Positions 35,339 to 43,612 of a stretch of 64,000 bases of DNA are shown here, one piece after another. This stretch comes from UBA8079 sp049601915 (lineage in GTDB: Bacteria > Pseudomonadota > Alphaproteobacteria > UBA6615). Position 1 is the stretch's first letter, and each line of letters begins with the position of its first letter. Under the pieces are notes generated by a model. The model did not search any database and was not told the origin of the DNA. It saw only the letters and a program-made list of their open reading frames with translations. Position numbers and translations under genes: made by a program. The DNA lies in NCBI GenBank assembly GCA_049601915.1, contig JBMYRB010000004.1, forward strand, positions 124,001 through 188,000, written 5' to 3'.

Positions 35339-35727
35339 AAGGTGCCTTCAACTTCGAAGATATCGTCTTGGTTCAGGGCCGATACTTCCAGGATCGTGCG
35401 CGGCGGATAGGGCCCGTCGGACCACATCTCTTCCTGCACCTTGTTCACGATCGGCCGATAACGGTTCATGTCGGTGACATAAACGGTAAGCCTGACGGCA
35501 TCGCCCAACCCGGCACCTTCCGATGCCGCGATGTGGGCCATGTTCACGAAGGCCTGGCGGATGCGGTTCTCATCGCCGTCGACCAAGGTGTTGGTGGCGG
35601 GGTCGATGCCGCGCATGCCGGCGACAAACACATGATCGCCCGCGCGGCTCGCGAGCGACCAGGTGCCCGTCGGCTCGATGGCACCTTGAGGCGCAAAGTA
35701 GCGCACCCGGGGGTCGTGTTCGGTCAT
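35323..35727 (-). CDS. RidA-family protein
   Basis: The 134-residue protein has the RidA/YjgF fold: FVAGMRGIDPATNTLV, IRQAFVNMAHIAASEG, RLTVYVTDMNRY and a C-terminal PPRTILEVSALNQDDIFEVE with the arginine that binds carboxylates. RidA hydrolyses reactive enamines and imines; many relatives have other roles. ATG 35727 is used; the open frame upstream lacks similarity. It is 25 bases downstream of an amidohydrolase and probably cotranscribed with it. Confidence 0.88.
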   Translation of the reverse strand: MTEHDPRVRYFAPQGAIEPTGTWSLASRAGDHVFVAGMRGIDPATNTLVDGDENRIRQAFVNMAHIAASEGAGLGDAVRLTVYVTDMNRYRPIVNKVQEEMWSDGPYPPRTILEVSALNQDDIFEVEGTFYAPV

Positions 35728-35752
35728 GTCTTTTACTCCAGGTCGCGGCGTT

Positions 35753-36736
35753 CTAGAGGCCGAACACGCGTACGGCGTTATCACCCCGTATCGCGGTAAC
35801 TTCATCCGCCGGGCGGCCGTCGACCAGCTCATACAGCTTGGTCATGTCCGCCGGCATCGGCAGGTCGGTGCCGAACATAACCTTTTCCGGCCCCGCGATA
35901 TCGATCACCAGCTGCAGCGCCGCCGGGTCATAGACGATCGCGTCGTAGTAGAGCTGGCTGAAATAATCACTCGGCAGCTTAGGGATATCGAACTTCGCCA
36001 GGGTCTCGACGCCGAAGAACATATTCACGCGGCCATTCACGAAGGGGAGGTAGCCGCCGCCATGGCTGGCGATGAGCTTGATGTCCGAATAACGCTCGAA
36101 GAACCCGTCGATGGCCATCCGCGCCAGCGCGATGGTGGTGTCGTACATGAACCCTGCCGCCGGCATCAGGATGCGCTCGAAGCCGAAGTTGACGTCCTTG
36201 GCTCCTAGGGGCGCGGTCGGATGGACGAGCACCGGGAAGGCGCGCTTGTTCAGCGCCTCCCAGACCGGCGCGAACAGCGGATCAATGAGGTGCCGCTGGC
36301 CAATATGGGCCACGCACATGACCCCCACCGCGCCGAGTTCGATGCAGCGTTCGAGTTCCGCCAGCGCGGCATCGGGATACTCCCACGGGAGCGACGCAAA
36401 CCAGCGGATGCGATCGGGATAGGCCGTCTGCCCGGCCGCCATCTCGTCGTTGGCAATCCGCGCGGTCGCGACGCTGACGGCCTCGTCGCCGAAATGCACA
36501 TTGGGCGATGTCAGCGAGACGATGGAGATATCGATGCCGAGACGGTCCATCATCTCGACACGCTTGTCATAGTCGAACGCCTCGACCTCGAGCGCGCAGG
36601 CCGGAGTGCCGTATTCGACCAGATAGTTACGCTGGTCTTCCATGTCCGCAATCTCGTAGGCGGGCGCGCCATGTTTCTTGATCATGTCGAGCCAGCCGTC
36701 GCCGAACATGTGGGTGTGGATATCAATCGTGGGCAT
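35753..36736 (-). CDS. ACMSD-like amidohydrolase/decarboxylase
   Basis: The 327-residue amidohydrolase_2 family protein has the metal motif IDIHTHMFG at the start, VLVHPTAPLG, LIASHGGGYLPF and VMFGTDLPM (the metal aspartate). This is the ACMSD/gamma-resorcylate decarboxylase type, often non-oxidative decarboxylases of aromatic acids. With the RidA-like partner it may belong to an aromatic or aminomuconate-type pathway; this is inference. Confidence 0.87.
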   Translation of the reverse strand: MPTIDIHTHMFGDGWLDMIKKHGAPAYEIADMEDQRNYLVEYGTPACALEVEAFDYDKRVEMMDRLGIDISIVSLTSPNVHFGDEAVSVATARIANDEMAAGQTAYPDRIRWFASLPWEYPDAALAELERCIELGAVGVMCVAHIGQRHLIDPLFAPVWEALNKRAFPVLVHPTAPLGAKDVNFGFERILMPAAGFMYDTTIALARMAIDGFFERYSDIKLIASHGGGYLPFVNGRVNMFFGVETLAKFDIPKLPSDYFSQLYYDAIVYDPAALQLVIDIAGPEKVMFGTDLPMPADMTKLYELVDGRPADEVTAIRGDNAVRVFGL

Positions 36737-36917
36737 GGTGCAAGGATTCCGACTTGGGGTTCAAACGAACAGGTTCAGATGAAAATAGGCTGTCTGGTGA
36801 CGATTGTCAGGGCCGTGTACGTAACCTGGATCGCGTTCAGGCAATGAGACGCGAAACTTATCGATAAGTCGTTGGTTGCCGCCATTGTTAAGTTCTACCC
36901 CAACTTGGGAGAACAGC

Positions 36918-37910
36918 ATGATACCGGCAGACGAGACGTTCGACGGCACATGGCCTCATGCGCCGCATTTCTTCGAAGGCAATGGCTTTTGTCAGCACTA
37001 TATCGATGTGGACAACGCGCCCGAGGGCACGGATGACGTCATCATCCCCCTCCATGGTGAACCGGCCTAGGGTTATCTCTACCGGAACTTCATTCCCCGG
37101 TTGAGCAAGGTCGGCCGGGTCATCGTGCCGGACCATATGGGCTTCAGCAAAAGCAAGACCCCGCAGGACCGCGACTACTCGATCCGCAATCATGCCGACA
37201 ATCTGGAGCGGCTGCTGCTCGATCTGGATGTGCGGAACATCACCTTCATCATGCAGGATTGGGGCAGCTCGATCGGCATCAGCTTTGCGCTGCGCCACCC
37301 CGACCGCGTCAAATGCCTGGCGATCTGCAACACCTACGCGCCCTGGTCCGCCGAGCCGATGGACGCCACCTTCCCGACCGAACATCATAAATGGTTCAAC
37401 TCGACCCAGACCCACGAGTTCGAGCCCACCCTGTCCCATCTCGGCGCGACCATCCTGTCGGTGATGAAGCGTGTCGGCTTCAAGAACGCCGATCATGTGG
37501 ACGAAACCTGAGTCCGTGCCTTCTCCGGCCCCTTCCCCACGGCGGAATCCTGCCGCGACGCGCTGGCCTTCCCGCGTGCGATCGCCAACCCGGACAAATT
37601 CGGATTCTTCGAGGAGATGGCCGAGAAACACGATATCAATGTGCTCAAGACCATTCCCGCCATGTGAATCATCGGCGAGGAAGACCGGGCCATGCCGCCC
37701 CATTGGGTGAAGTTCCGCTTCAAGAGCTTCTGGCCGAACGGACCGCTTATTTCCCTGCGGGTGGTTGAGCACTATCTTCAGGAAGATGCGCCGGAGACCG
37801 TATCTGCCCTTGTGGAACAGTTCATACAGATGAACAATCCACCGACCGATTTTACCGAGCCCAAGCGAATCTGGAATCACACCAGACTCTGGGCGGACGA
37901 CCAAGCATAG
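36918..37910 (+). pseudogene. Haloalkane dehalogenase-like alpha/beta hydrolase with three in-frame stops
   Basis: One continuous frame of 330 codons encodes a DhmA-like dehalogenase but is interrupted at TAG 37068-37070, TGA 37509-37511 and TGA 37665-37667. Family features are otherwise intact: LHGEPA before the first stop, the nucleophile loop FIMQDWGSSIG, VRAFSGPFPTAESCRD, GEEDRAMPPHW, and the histidine in VEHYLQEDAPE. At all three stops family members would be expected to carry tryptophan (GEP-x-W, AW-V-R-A, M-W-I-I-G), so each could be a single G-to-A change from TGG. There are no frameshifts. I treat it as a recent pseudogene; readthrough is unlikely but not excluded. It lies just upstream of a CMD-family gene. 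Confidence 0.85.
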
Positions 37911-37921
37911 AGGGGCAGAAA

Positions 37922-38605
37922 ATGTCGCGTGTACCGAACATCAATCCGGAGAATGCGCCGGATGAGCTCAAGCATTTCTATGACGCCGTGACCGGGCTCG
38001 TCGGCCGGGTCCCGAATGCCTATCGCACCATGGCCCACGCGCCCTATCTGGCGATGCTCTACCTGCCCTTCCAGGCCGCTAACCAGCGCGAATGGCCGGG
38101 CGTGCACCTGTCGTCGAAGCTCAAGGAAATGGTTATCATCAAGACCAGCCACCTCAATGGCTGTGACTATTGCTACGCCCACAACACCGCGCTGGGCGAG
38201 GCTGCCGGCATCTCCCACGACCAGGTGATCGCCATCTCGTCAGACGACTACCTGACGTCGGCACTGTTCGACGAACGCGAGCGCGCCGCGATCGAATGGG
38301 CCGAGCACATGACCAAGAACACGGCGGCCACACGCGACGACGTGTTCGAACGGGTCGAGGCACAGTTCGACTCCGCCGAAATCATCGAACTGACTCTGAT
38401 CTGTGCAATGTTCAACATGATTAACCGCTTCAACGATTCCCTAAAGCTGCCCATCGAGGTTCAGCCCGAGGTGAACAAGATCCGGGGTTCGGTCCGTATC
38501 GACCCGGCCAACATCAAGGCCTATCTGCACTGGCTGGCCGACAACTGGCCCGATGAATTCGACGACCTAAACGAACGCGCGCGGGCCGCGGCAGATGCGG
38601 CGTGA
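37922..38605 (+). CDS. AhpD/CMD-family (peroxidase-related) protein
   Basis: A 227-residue carboxymuconolactone decarboxylase-like protein with the redox motif C81-x-x-C84 and the downstream histidine (NGCDYCYAHNTAL). The surrounding helices KLKEMVIIKTSHL and DERERAAIEWAEHMTKN are typical of AhpD-like oxidoreductases. It may use the cysteine pair for peroxide or disulfide chemistry. It starts 12 bases after the dehalogenase-like pseudogene. It is the in-window comparison for the interrupted paralogue at 52056-52736, with which it aligns along most of its length. Confidence 0.9.
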   Translation: MSRVPNINPENAPDELKHFYDAVTGLVGRVPNAYRTMAHAPYLAMLYLPFQAANQREWPGVHLSSKLKEMVIIKTSHLNGCDYCYAHNTALGEAAGISHDQVIAISSDDYLTSALFDERERAAIEWAEHMTKNTAATRDDVFERVEAQFDSAEIIELTLICAMFNMINRFNDSLKLPIEVQPEVNKIRGSVRIDPANIKAYLHWLADNWPDEFDDLNERARAAADAA

Positions 38606-38638
38606 TCCCCCACGGAGTAGCGTATCAGCAGAAGGAAA

Positions 38639-38725
38639 TGGTGCGGGCGGCCGGACTTGAACCGGCAAGGCCGCGAGGCCGAGGAATTTTAAGTCCCTTG
38701 TGTTTACCATTTTCACCACGCCCGC
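38639..38725 (-). tRNA. tRNA-Leu (anticodon UAA)
   Basis: On the minus strand the acceptor arm GCGGGCG (38725-38719) pairs with CGCCCGC (38649-38643). The anticodon loop reads CTTAAAA with anticodon TAA. A variable arm (CTCGGCCTCGCGGCC region) and a T-arm with GTTCAAGTC follow, and CCA is encoded (38641-38639). The length of 84 plus CCA fits a class II leucine tRNA. The 5' half is duplicated at 41296-41334. Confidence 0.95.
38687..38725. repeat. Direct repeat, left copy (att-like, in tRNA-Leu)
   Basis: The 39 bases covering the tRNA 5' half are repeated at 41296-41334 in the same orientation. The first 23 bases of the repeat (38687-38709) are identical; the remaining 16 differ at 3 positions. 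This is the left boundary of the AT-rich island. Confidence 0.85.
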
Positions 38726-39083
38726 AATACTTAAACCCTCGTTTTCCACCGTTTAATAAATTTCACCTATCGATTATACGACCTATTTTTACACTCATTT
38801 TTATATTGCACAACAGAAGTTTCATAGACATATGCTGAGAGATTATTTGAACCCTCCAAATGGGCGCTGTGTTAAACCCCTTACACGGATTCGATCAGTC
38901 GTTTTTAATCACGTTTTGAACATTTTTTCAATTTTTGTATGCGTCTTATATAAACTTTTCTATTTACATCTGTTTTGTGTCTTCGTTCCTACAACGTAAT
39001 TTTTTTTCTTCATGTCCAATCCTGTATAATCCCTTATTACTTCTTTTTACAGCTTCATTACTAACTCTTTTTTATATACTTGT
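38726..39083. other. AT-rich intergenic stretch of the island
   Basis: These 358 bases between the tRNA and the island gene's 3' end are rich in T-runs and stop codons in all frames. I see no gene. The 5' flank of tRNA-Leu lies here, so its promoter must be island sequence; no clear -35/-10 pair was found. Confidence 0.6.
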
Positions 39084-40778
39084 TCAGTTTTTGACGGCTT
39101 CTTTAAGTCGCACTAATCTCGCAAAATCAACTGCTGCAATATTCTCATTTGCGCTGAAATGATGAGTAGAAATAATGGATTCTTTAAATTCGGCCTCAAT
39201 ATCGGATACTTCATTTTCGACATAATGTTTTCTTGAAAGAACCTCTATATGATTAACCTTAAAGCTCTTTCCATAGTGCCTCTGTCCATGTACTTGATTA
39301 ATTCTATAAAATTCACCATTGTGTCTAAAAAATCCACCATTGCGCCCCTTGAGTGAATTAATTATTACAGGATTTCCGCTTTCAATCGGGCGCCAATTAC
39401 CTTTCTTAAAGTCTTCCGAATAAAATATATGTAGCTCCGATTGATGGTCACCAATTTTAGCACTGCAGATATTGGTTAGCATAAACCAAAGATTTTCGTT
39501 TTTAATAATCATTGTGTCCGCAGCATCTACATCCGACATTAACTGCTGTTTAAATTCCCATTTAAATGGGAATTCTGTACTTTTATAAAGCCTTATATCA
39601 CCATTGTTAGACGTTTCCGGAATCATGTAAATATCGCCAGCATCCTTGAATACAAAAGGAAAAGAAAGATGGAATTTTTCCTCTAGAACAACTCCTAATA
39701 ATTCATACTTTTGTTCATCTACTTTAATTACGGAAATACGGCCCTTCATGTCGTTAAAAAACAAATCTTCAACAAATATAAAGTTATCACCATTATATTC
39801 GATAACGAAGGGATCTGCTAGAAATCTTCCTTTTGGATTTTTTATTTCTTTGTACCGACACAAAGACTTACTGAATCGATCATGATAGCAATACGCTACT
39901 GACCATCTGGCTACCTTATGTGTTAATATTTTATCTATTATTCTAACAAACACTTTTGATAGTAATATTTTTAGTAAATACCTAAATAGAACAATACTAG
40001 AATCTATTTCGTAAAGTTTATTTCCATGTAGCCTCACACCCTCGGACGGAGGTAGAGAACGATTCTTAGCTAGATTTATCAGTAGCTGAATCATAAAAAT
40101 ATTCGATTTAGCGAGCAGTTGAGCATCGTTTTGAAGCCAAGAGTTGCAGGTCATTAAGTTTCCCCTAAAAAGAACTTCTCCACCATCCAACTCTTGTTTT
40201 AGCTTTTGAATTATAAATCCGCTGCTAGGTTCTCTGTTTAACACTTCCCAAAACCCACTAGGGCCAGACCGATTTGTTCTGTTATCACCATGATAGAATG
40301 AAATTACGCCAAACTTAGATATATCTAATATTTTGCCTCTTAAAATCCCTGAACCACACCCTATTATGCAGTCTAAATAGCAGTCATCGATTAAGGTAAT
40401 ATCGTCTTCTTTCATATCTAAAAAAATCTCTGACTTAGACCATTTTCCATTTACATAAACAACTTTGCAGTCATCCAGGTTTTTTATTTTTTTATTGTTA
40501 CGGTATCCTGGATATCTTTTTCTCGCGTTTTTTAACTCTAGAGTTGAGATAATTCCGATAAGAATCGATCTAAGCAAGGTGCTAATATTTTTTATAGGGT
40601 CTTTGTGAATTTTTGATGCAACCTTTCTTAAAGCGCATCTTTGGTTTTTTTCTTTATACCCAGTGATTAAAATGGGATTATCGAAATATTGGCTTTCATT
40701 CACAAAATCAATCAACTCATTGATCTGGTGAGATGGTGATAAGTCGTCAATTAGAAAACCGACACGAAGCTTTTTCAT
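39084..40778 (-). CDS. Formyltransferase-like domain fused to GINT1-like propeller domain
   Basis: A 564-residue cytoplasmic protein without signal peptide. Residues roughly 60-250 resemble formyltransferase N-domains (FGVISFYHGDNRTNRSGPSG, FWEVLNREPSSGF, LDGGEVLFRGN). The conserved H (FYHGD) and the DGGEVL loop are present, but the usual active-site asparagine two residues before the histidine is F. Residues about 310-550 resemble the N-terminal domain of plant glucosamine inositolphosphorylceramide transferases, a propeller fold related to glycoside hydrolase 43: GRFLADPFVIEYNGDNFIFV, LSFPFVFKDAGDIYMIPET, and NGGFFRHNGEFYRINQ. Similar fusions occur in surface-polysaccharide loci. The AT-rich coding sequence, unlike every neighbour, points to horizontal transfer. 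The substrate is unknown. Confidence 0.75.
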   Translation of the reverse strand: MKKLRVGFLIDDLSPSHQINELIDFVNESQYFDNPILITGYKEKNQRCALRKVASKIHKDPIKNISTLLRSILIGIISTLELKNARKRYPGYRNNKKIKNLDDCKVVYVNGKWSKSEIFLDMKEDDITLIDDCYLDCIIGCGSGILRGKILDISKFGVISFYHGDNRTNRSGPSGFWEVLNREPSSGFIIQKLKQELDGGEVLFRGNLMTCNSWLQNDAQLLAKSNIFMIQLLINLAKNRSLPPSEGVRLHGNKLYEIDSSIVLFRYLLKILLSKVFVRIIDKILTHKVARWSVAYCYHDRFSKSLCRYKEIKNPKGRFLADPFVIEYNGDNFIFVEDLFFNDMKGRISVIKVDEQKYELLGVVLEEKFHLSFPFVFKDAGDIYMIPETSNNGDIRLYKSTEFPFKWEFKQQLMSDVDAADTMIIKNENLWFMLTNICSAKIGDHQSELHIFYSEDFKKGNWRPIESGNPVIINSLKGRNGGFFRHNGEFYRINQVHGQRHYGKSFKVNHIEVLSRKHYVENEVSDIEAEFKESIISTHHFSANENIAAVDFARLVRLKEAVKN

Positions 40779-41295
40779 AATTTCTATCTTTCTTCGACAA
40801 ATGAGATTTCTATAATGATAGAAAAATTCTTATGTCTTATTGCTTAGACTTTATATATTTTGAAATAATTATCTTATAATAAACTTAACTGAACTTTAAT
40901 TTCTAGAGTTTATTTCGAGTATGGTGTATTGATAATTTATATAAATAAGCTACGTGGTTAGCAAATTTGCGGATTATCTGCGTGACCCAAGTAGATGCCT
41001 CGTGTTTAAATCGTCGTTAAGAATACCAAGTAAGGGCCAGCGATGAATATATCCGCAAATCTGACGGAGAAAGACAGCTGTCATATATTTATATATTTGG
41101 GTTGGGGCTGTGATTCTTTGGCGGGGGTGGTTCGCTGAAGCAACGGGCAATCCGAGATGCTGGCTTTATGGGTAGCCTTAATCAACACCACTTAGCGGGT
41201 GGAAGTATCACAGGGGTATCATAAAATTGTAAATTGGATTATCGAATGCCACCAGAGCCACGATGGTATTGGGATGCAAAAACGAGACCAAGGTC
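40779..41295. other. Island non-coding segment
   Basis: The AT-rich promoter-side region of the island gene grades into GC-richer sequence after about 41100. It contains a perfect 10-base inverted repeat (atttgcggat at 40965-40974, atccgcaaat at 41051-41060) 76 bases apart. I see no gene or recognisable transposase remnant. Confidence 0.5.
40965..41060. repeat. Separated 10-base inverted repeat in the island
   Basis: Perfect arms atttgcggat (40965-40974) and atccgcaaat (41051-41060) near the right end of the island. The left arm is part of a second small palindrome, gcaaatttgc. Such sites can be protein-binding arms, but this may be chance. Confidence 0.35.
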
Positions 41296-41334
41296 TTTTA
41301 AGTCCCTTGTGTTTACCAATTTCAACGCGCCCGC
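41296..41334. repeat. Direct repeat, right copy (tRNA-Leu 5'-half remnant)
   Basis: Repeats 38687-38725 with 36 of 39 bases identical, including the first 23 in a row. It holds only the tRNA acceptor 5' strand, D-arm and anticodon region; the sequence beyond (aggtc, 41291-41295) no longer matches tRNA-Leu, so it is not a functional tRNA. Confidence 0.85.
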
Positions 41335-41407
41335 ATCGCGTGACTGACTGGGCTATACTTGTTGCGAACGACACGCCGCGCAGACAAACATCAATAGGTG
41401 CCCCCGC

Positions 41408-41581
41408 ATGGACGGTTTCGACATCGCTCGACTGATCGCGCTGCTGGGCGCACTGATCATTCTGATCCCGACTATCATTTTCGTGCTGCGCGACCGGAAG
41501 GCCGCGACGCAAAATTCCGTCATCTGGATTGCGCTCGGCGGCGTCGGCGTATTGCTATGGACCGCCATCTGGCAGCCCTAA
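41408..41581 (+). CDS. Small membrane protein (57 residues)
   Basis: ATG 41408 to TAA 41579-41581 encodes a 57-residue protein with two hydrophobic helices: IARLIALLGALIILIPTIIF, and WIALGGVGVLLWTAIW after a charged turn (RDRKAATQ). Base composition matches the chromosome, not the island. The function is unknown. It ends 15 bases before the stop of the convergent cinA-like gene. Confidence 0.65.
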   Translation: MDGFDIARLIALLGALIILIPTIIFVLRDRKAATQNSVIWIALGGVGVLLWTAIWQP

Positions 41582-41596
41582 AGGTCCGTCCGGGCA

Positions 41597-42379
41597 CTAG
41601 TCCTCGGACTTCGGCACTTCGATCCCGCCCTCGACCGGCTCCTGGCCGAGATTGCGAATTAGGTCCTCCAGACGGCCCGCAGCCTCGTCGAGGCGCGCGT
41701 GGTCGGGCCCTCGTAACACCAGGTTCGAACCCGGCTTGCCACCGAAGAAGAACGGATAGCTGCCGATATCGAGGTCCGGGTATGCGTCCTGGAGGAGCGA
41801 CAGCTCGGTCGCGATCTGGCCCTCGGGCACGTAGCTGCCGACGGTCACCGACAACAGGGTCACGCCACGCCTGAGATGGGGTTTCACACTCTCGAACATC
41901 GCCTGCATGATCCTCGGAACACCCGCCATCACAAAGACATTCTCGACCCGGAACCCCGGCGCACCGCTGACGGGATTGTCGACCAGCTCGGCAAATTCCG
42001 GCGTCTCGGCCATCTTCAGCCGGGCCTCGGTCGCCTCGACCTCCATCTGTTTCATCCGTTCGCGCAGGATGCGTTCGGCCTCGGGATGGCGGATCAGCTT
42101 CTGATCGAACGCCTTGGCGACGCAGGCCGCCGTGATGTCGTCGTGGGTGGGACCGATGCCGCCTGTCGTGAATACATAGTCATATTTCGCACGTAAGGTA
42201 TCGAGCGCAGCGATGATCTCGACCTCGATATCTGCAACGACCCTTGCCTCGAGGAGCTGAATACCCAGCAAGTTCAGTTCCGTGCCGAGAAACGCGAGGT
42301 TGGCGTCCTTGGTGCGGCCCGAGAGAATCTCGTTCCCGATAATCAGGACCGCTGCGGTCACGCGATTGGTATCACTCAT
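41597..42379 (-). CDS. MoaB/CinA N-terminal-like molybdopterin-binding protein
   Basis: The 260-residue protein has AAVLIIGNEILSGRTKDAN, VFTTGGIGPTHDDITA and MAGVPRIMQAM, the MoCF-binding domain seen at the N-terminus of CinA. Stand-alone forms are commonly annotated as competence/damage-inducible A or molybdopterin-binding proteins. The exact substrate is unclear; an ADP-ribose or nucleotide pyrophosphatase role is known for CinA relatives. Confidence 0.88.
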   Translation of the reverse strand: MSDTNRVTAAVLIIGNEILSGRTKDANLAFLGTELNLLGIQLLEARVVADIEVEIIAALDTLRAKYDYVFTTGGIGPTHDDITAACVAKAFDQKLIRHPEAERILRERMKQMEVEATEARLKMAETPEFAELVDNPVSGAPGFRVENVFVMAGVPRIMQAMFESVKPHLRRGVTLLSVTVGSYVPEGQIATELSLLQDAYPDLDIGSYPFFFGGKPGSNLVLRGPDHARLDEAAGRLEDLIRNLGQEPVEGGIEVPKSED

Positions 42380-42420
42380 ATTCCGTCGTTACCCGTTTGC
42401 TGGAGTTTGCCTGGTCGGCG

Positions 42421-42732
42421 TCAGGTTTTCGGATGTACATAGCCGCGCGCCGCCATACAACGGCTGAAGATACTGTCGAAGAATCGGGCGGCACTGCGAT
42501 CGCGGGATTCAGAGACGATAGAACGCGTATCCTCCCTGCCGCCGCGTGTGGAACCGGTAATATCGCGCGTGAAACTGTCGTTGCGACCGATCGCTGTTTC
42601 AGCCTGGCTGCGGCAGGCCGCCTGATCGGCGCGCAATTTTTCCTGGTTGGCACCCTCCTTGACCCAGGTAGCGCTCGTCCCCCCGCACGCCGCGAGCGAA
42701 AGAACAAATATCAGGGGCAGAACTGGTTTCAC
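42421..42732 (-). CDS. Small lipoprotein
   Basis: The 103-residue protein has a lipoprotein signal peptide (KPVLPLIFVLSLAAC, lipobox LAAC) and a short, polar, arginine- and serine-rich mature part. The family is not recognised. It would be anchored in the outer or inner membrane. It lies 41 bases upstream of the cinA-like gene on the same strand. Confidence 0.7.
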   Translation of the reverse strand: MKPVLPLIFVLSLAACGGTSATWVKEGANQEKLRADQAACRSQAETAIGRNDSFTRDITGSTRGGREDTRSIVSESRDRSAARFFDSIFSRCMAARGYVHPKT

Positions 42733-42854
42733 GCGTCTGATTCCTTACAGGACCGGTCCGTCGAACTATCATGCACCCAAAGGACAGTCAAAAAACACAA
42801 TGACCGGATGGTTGGCTTGATCATCGCCGGCCGGCTTCATACCTTGCCCCCATC

Positions 42855-43580
42855 ATGCAGTTTCCCGACCCGCTTATTCCCGGCCGCCTGACCCAGCGCT
42901 ATAAGCGCTTTCTGTCCGATATCGAGATCACCGGCGACGACGGGACGCCAACGGAAATAACCGCCCATTGCCCCAATCCCGGTGCGATGCTCGGCCTTAA
43001 GGAGCCTGGCTCCGACGTTTGGGTCTCGCCCGCCCGCAATCCGAACCGCAAACTCAAATACACCTGGGAGATCATCCGCGTCGGCAGCCATCATGTGGGA
43101 ATCAATACGGCGCTTCCCAACACCCTCGTCGACGAGGCGATCGGGGCGGGACGCATATCCAAGCTGACCGGCTACGGGAGCCGTCGCCGCGAGGTACGGT
43201 ACGGTGAGAATTCCCGCATCGATATCCTGCTCGAAGAGCCGGGCCGGCCGGACTGCTACGTCGAGGTCAAGAATGTGCATCTCAAGCGCGGGGAAACCGA
43301 TGGTATCGGTGCTGCGGAGTTCCCCGACAGCGTCACCAAGCGCGGCGCCAAGCATTTGCGGGAGATGGCAAACGCCGTCGAGGCCGGCGCCCGGGCGGTC
43401 ATGTTCTATGTGGTGCAGCGCGATGATTGCGACCATTTTCGCCTCGCCGACGACATCGACCCCGACTATGCGGCTGCATTCGCGGACGCCCGGCATCGAG
43501 GGGTTGAGGCGATTTGCTATGCATGCGACGTTTCGCCCGAACGCATCGAGATCACCCGGCCCTTGCCGATTGATATTTGA
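42855..43580 (+). CDS. sfsA: SfsA DNA/RNA nuclease-like protein
   Basis: The 241-residue SfsA-family protein has LTQRYKRFLSDIEI, AHCPNPGAMLGL, YVEVKNVHL (nuclease-like E-x-K) and EFPDSVTKRGAKHLREM. E. coli SfsA was first described as a sugar fermentation stimulation protein and has a restriction-endonuclease-like core. It is directly followed by map, an arrangement common in alphaproteobacteria. Confidence 0.93.
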   Translation: MQFPDPLIPGRLTQRYKRFLSDIEITGDDGTPTEITAHCPNPGAMLGLKEPGSDVWVSPARNPNRKLKYTWEIIRVGSHHVGINTALPNTLVDEAIGAGRISKLTGYGSRRREVRYGENSRIDILLEEPGRPDCYVEVKNVHLKRGETDGIGAAEFPDSVTKRGAKHLREMANAVEAGARAVMFYVVQRDDCDHFRLADDIDPDYAAAFADARHRGVEAICYACDVSPERIEITRPLPIDI

Positions 43581-43612
43581 TTCCAGACCCCTACCGACAG
43601 CCGATACTCAAG

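Larger units (their letters stand above)
38687..41334. mobile_element. AT-rich tRNA-linked genomic island (remnant)
   Basis: About 2.6 kb of strongly AT-rich DNA in a GC-rich chromosome, bounded by a complete tRNA-Leu and a second copy of its 5' half. It holds a single gene (39084-40778) with AT-rich codons and no integrase, transposase or other mobility gene. The pattern fits a tRNA-site integrative element that has lost its integrase, or a small cargo fragment. Confidence 0.75.

Noticed and set aside
36918..37910. Recoding of TGA/TAG as tryptophan in the dehalogenase-like gene
   Set aside because: Both TGA and TAG end many intact genes here, and TAG as Trp is not a known bacterial code. 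A pseudogene is the better explanation.
39084..40778. Ordinary methionyl-tRNA formyltransferase
   Set aside because: The domain lacks the N-x-H active-site asparagine and is fused to a propeller domain in place of the Fmt C-terminal domain.
41101..41220. Transposase or integrase remnant at the island's right end
   Set aside because: A short open stretch (G-G-S-L-K-Q-R-A-I-R) is present, but I could not relate it to any transposase or integrase.
41296..41334. Second functional tRNA-Leu
   Set aside because: Only the 5' half matches; no T-arm, 3' acceptor strand or CCA follows.
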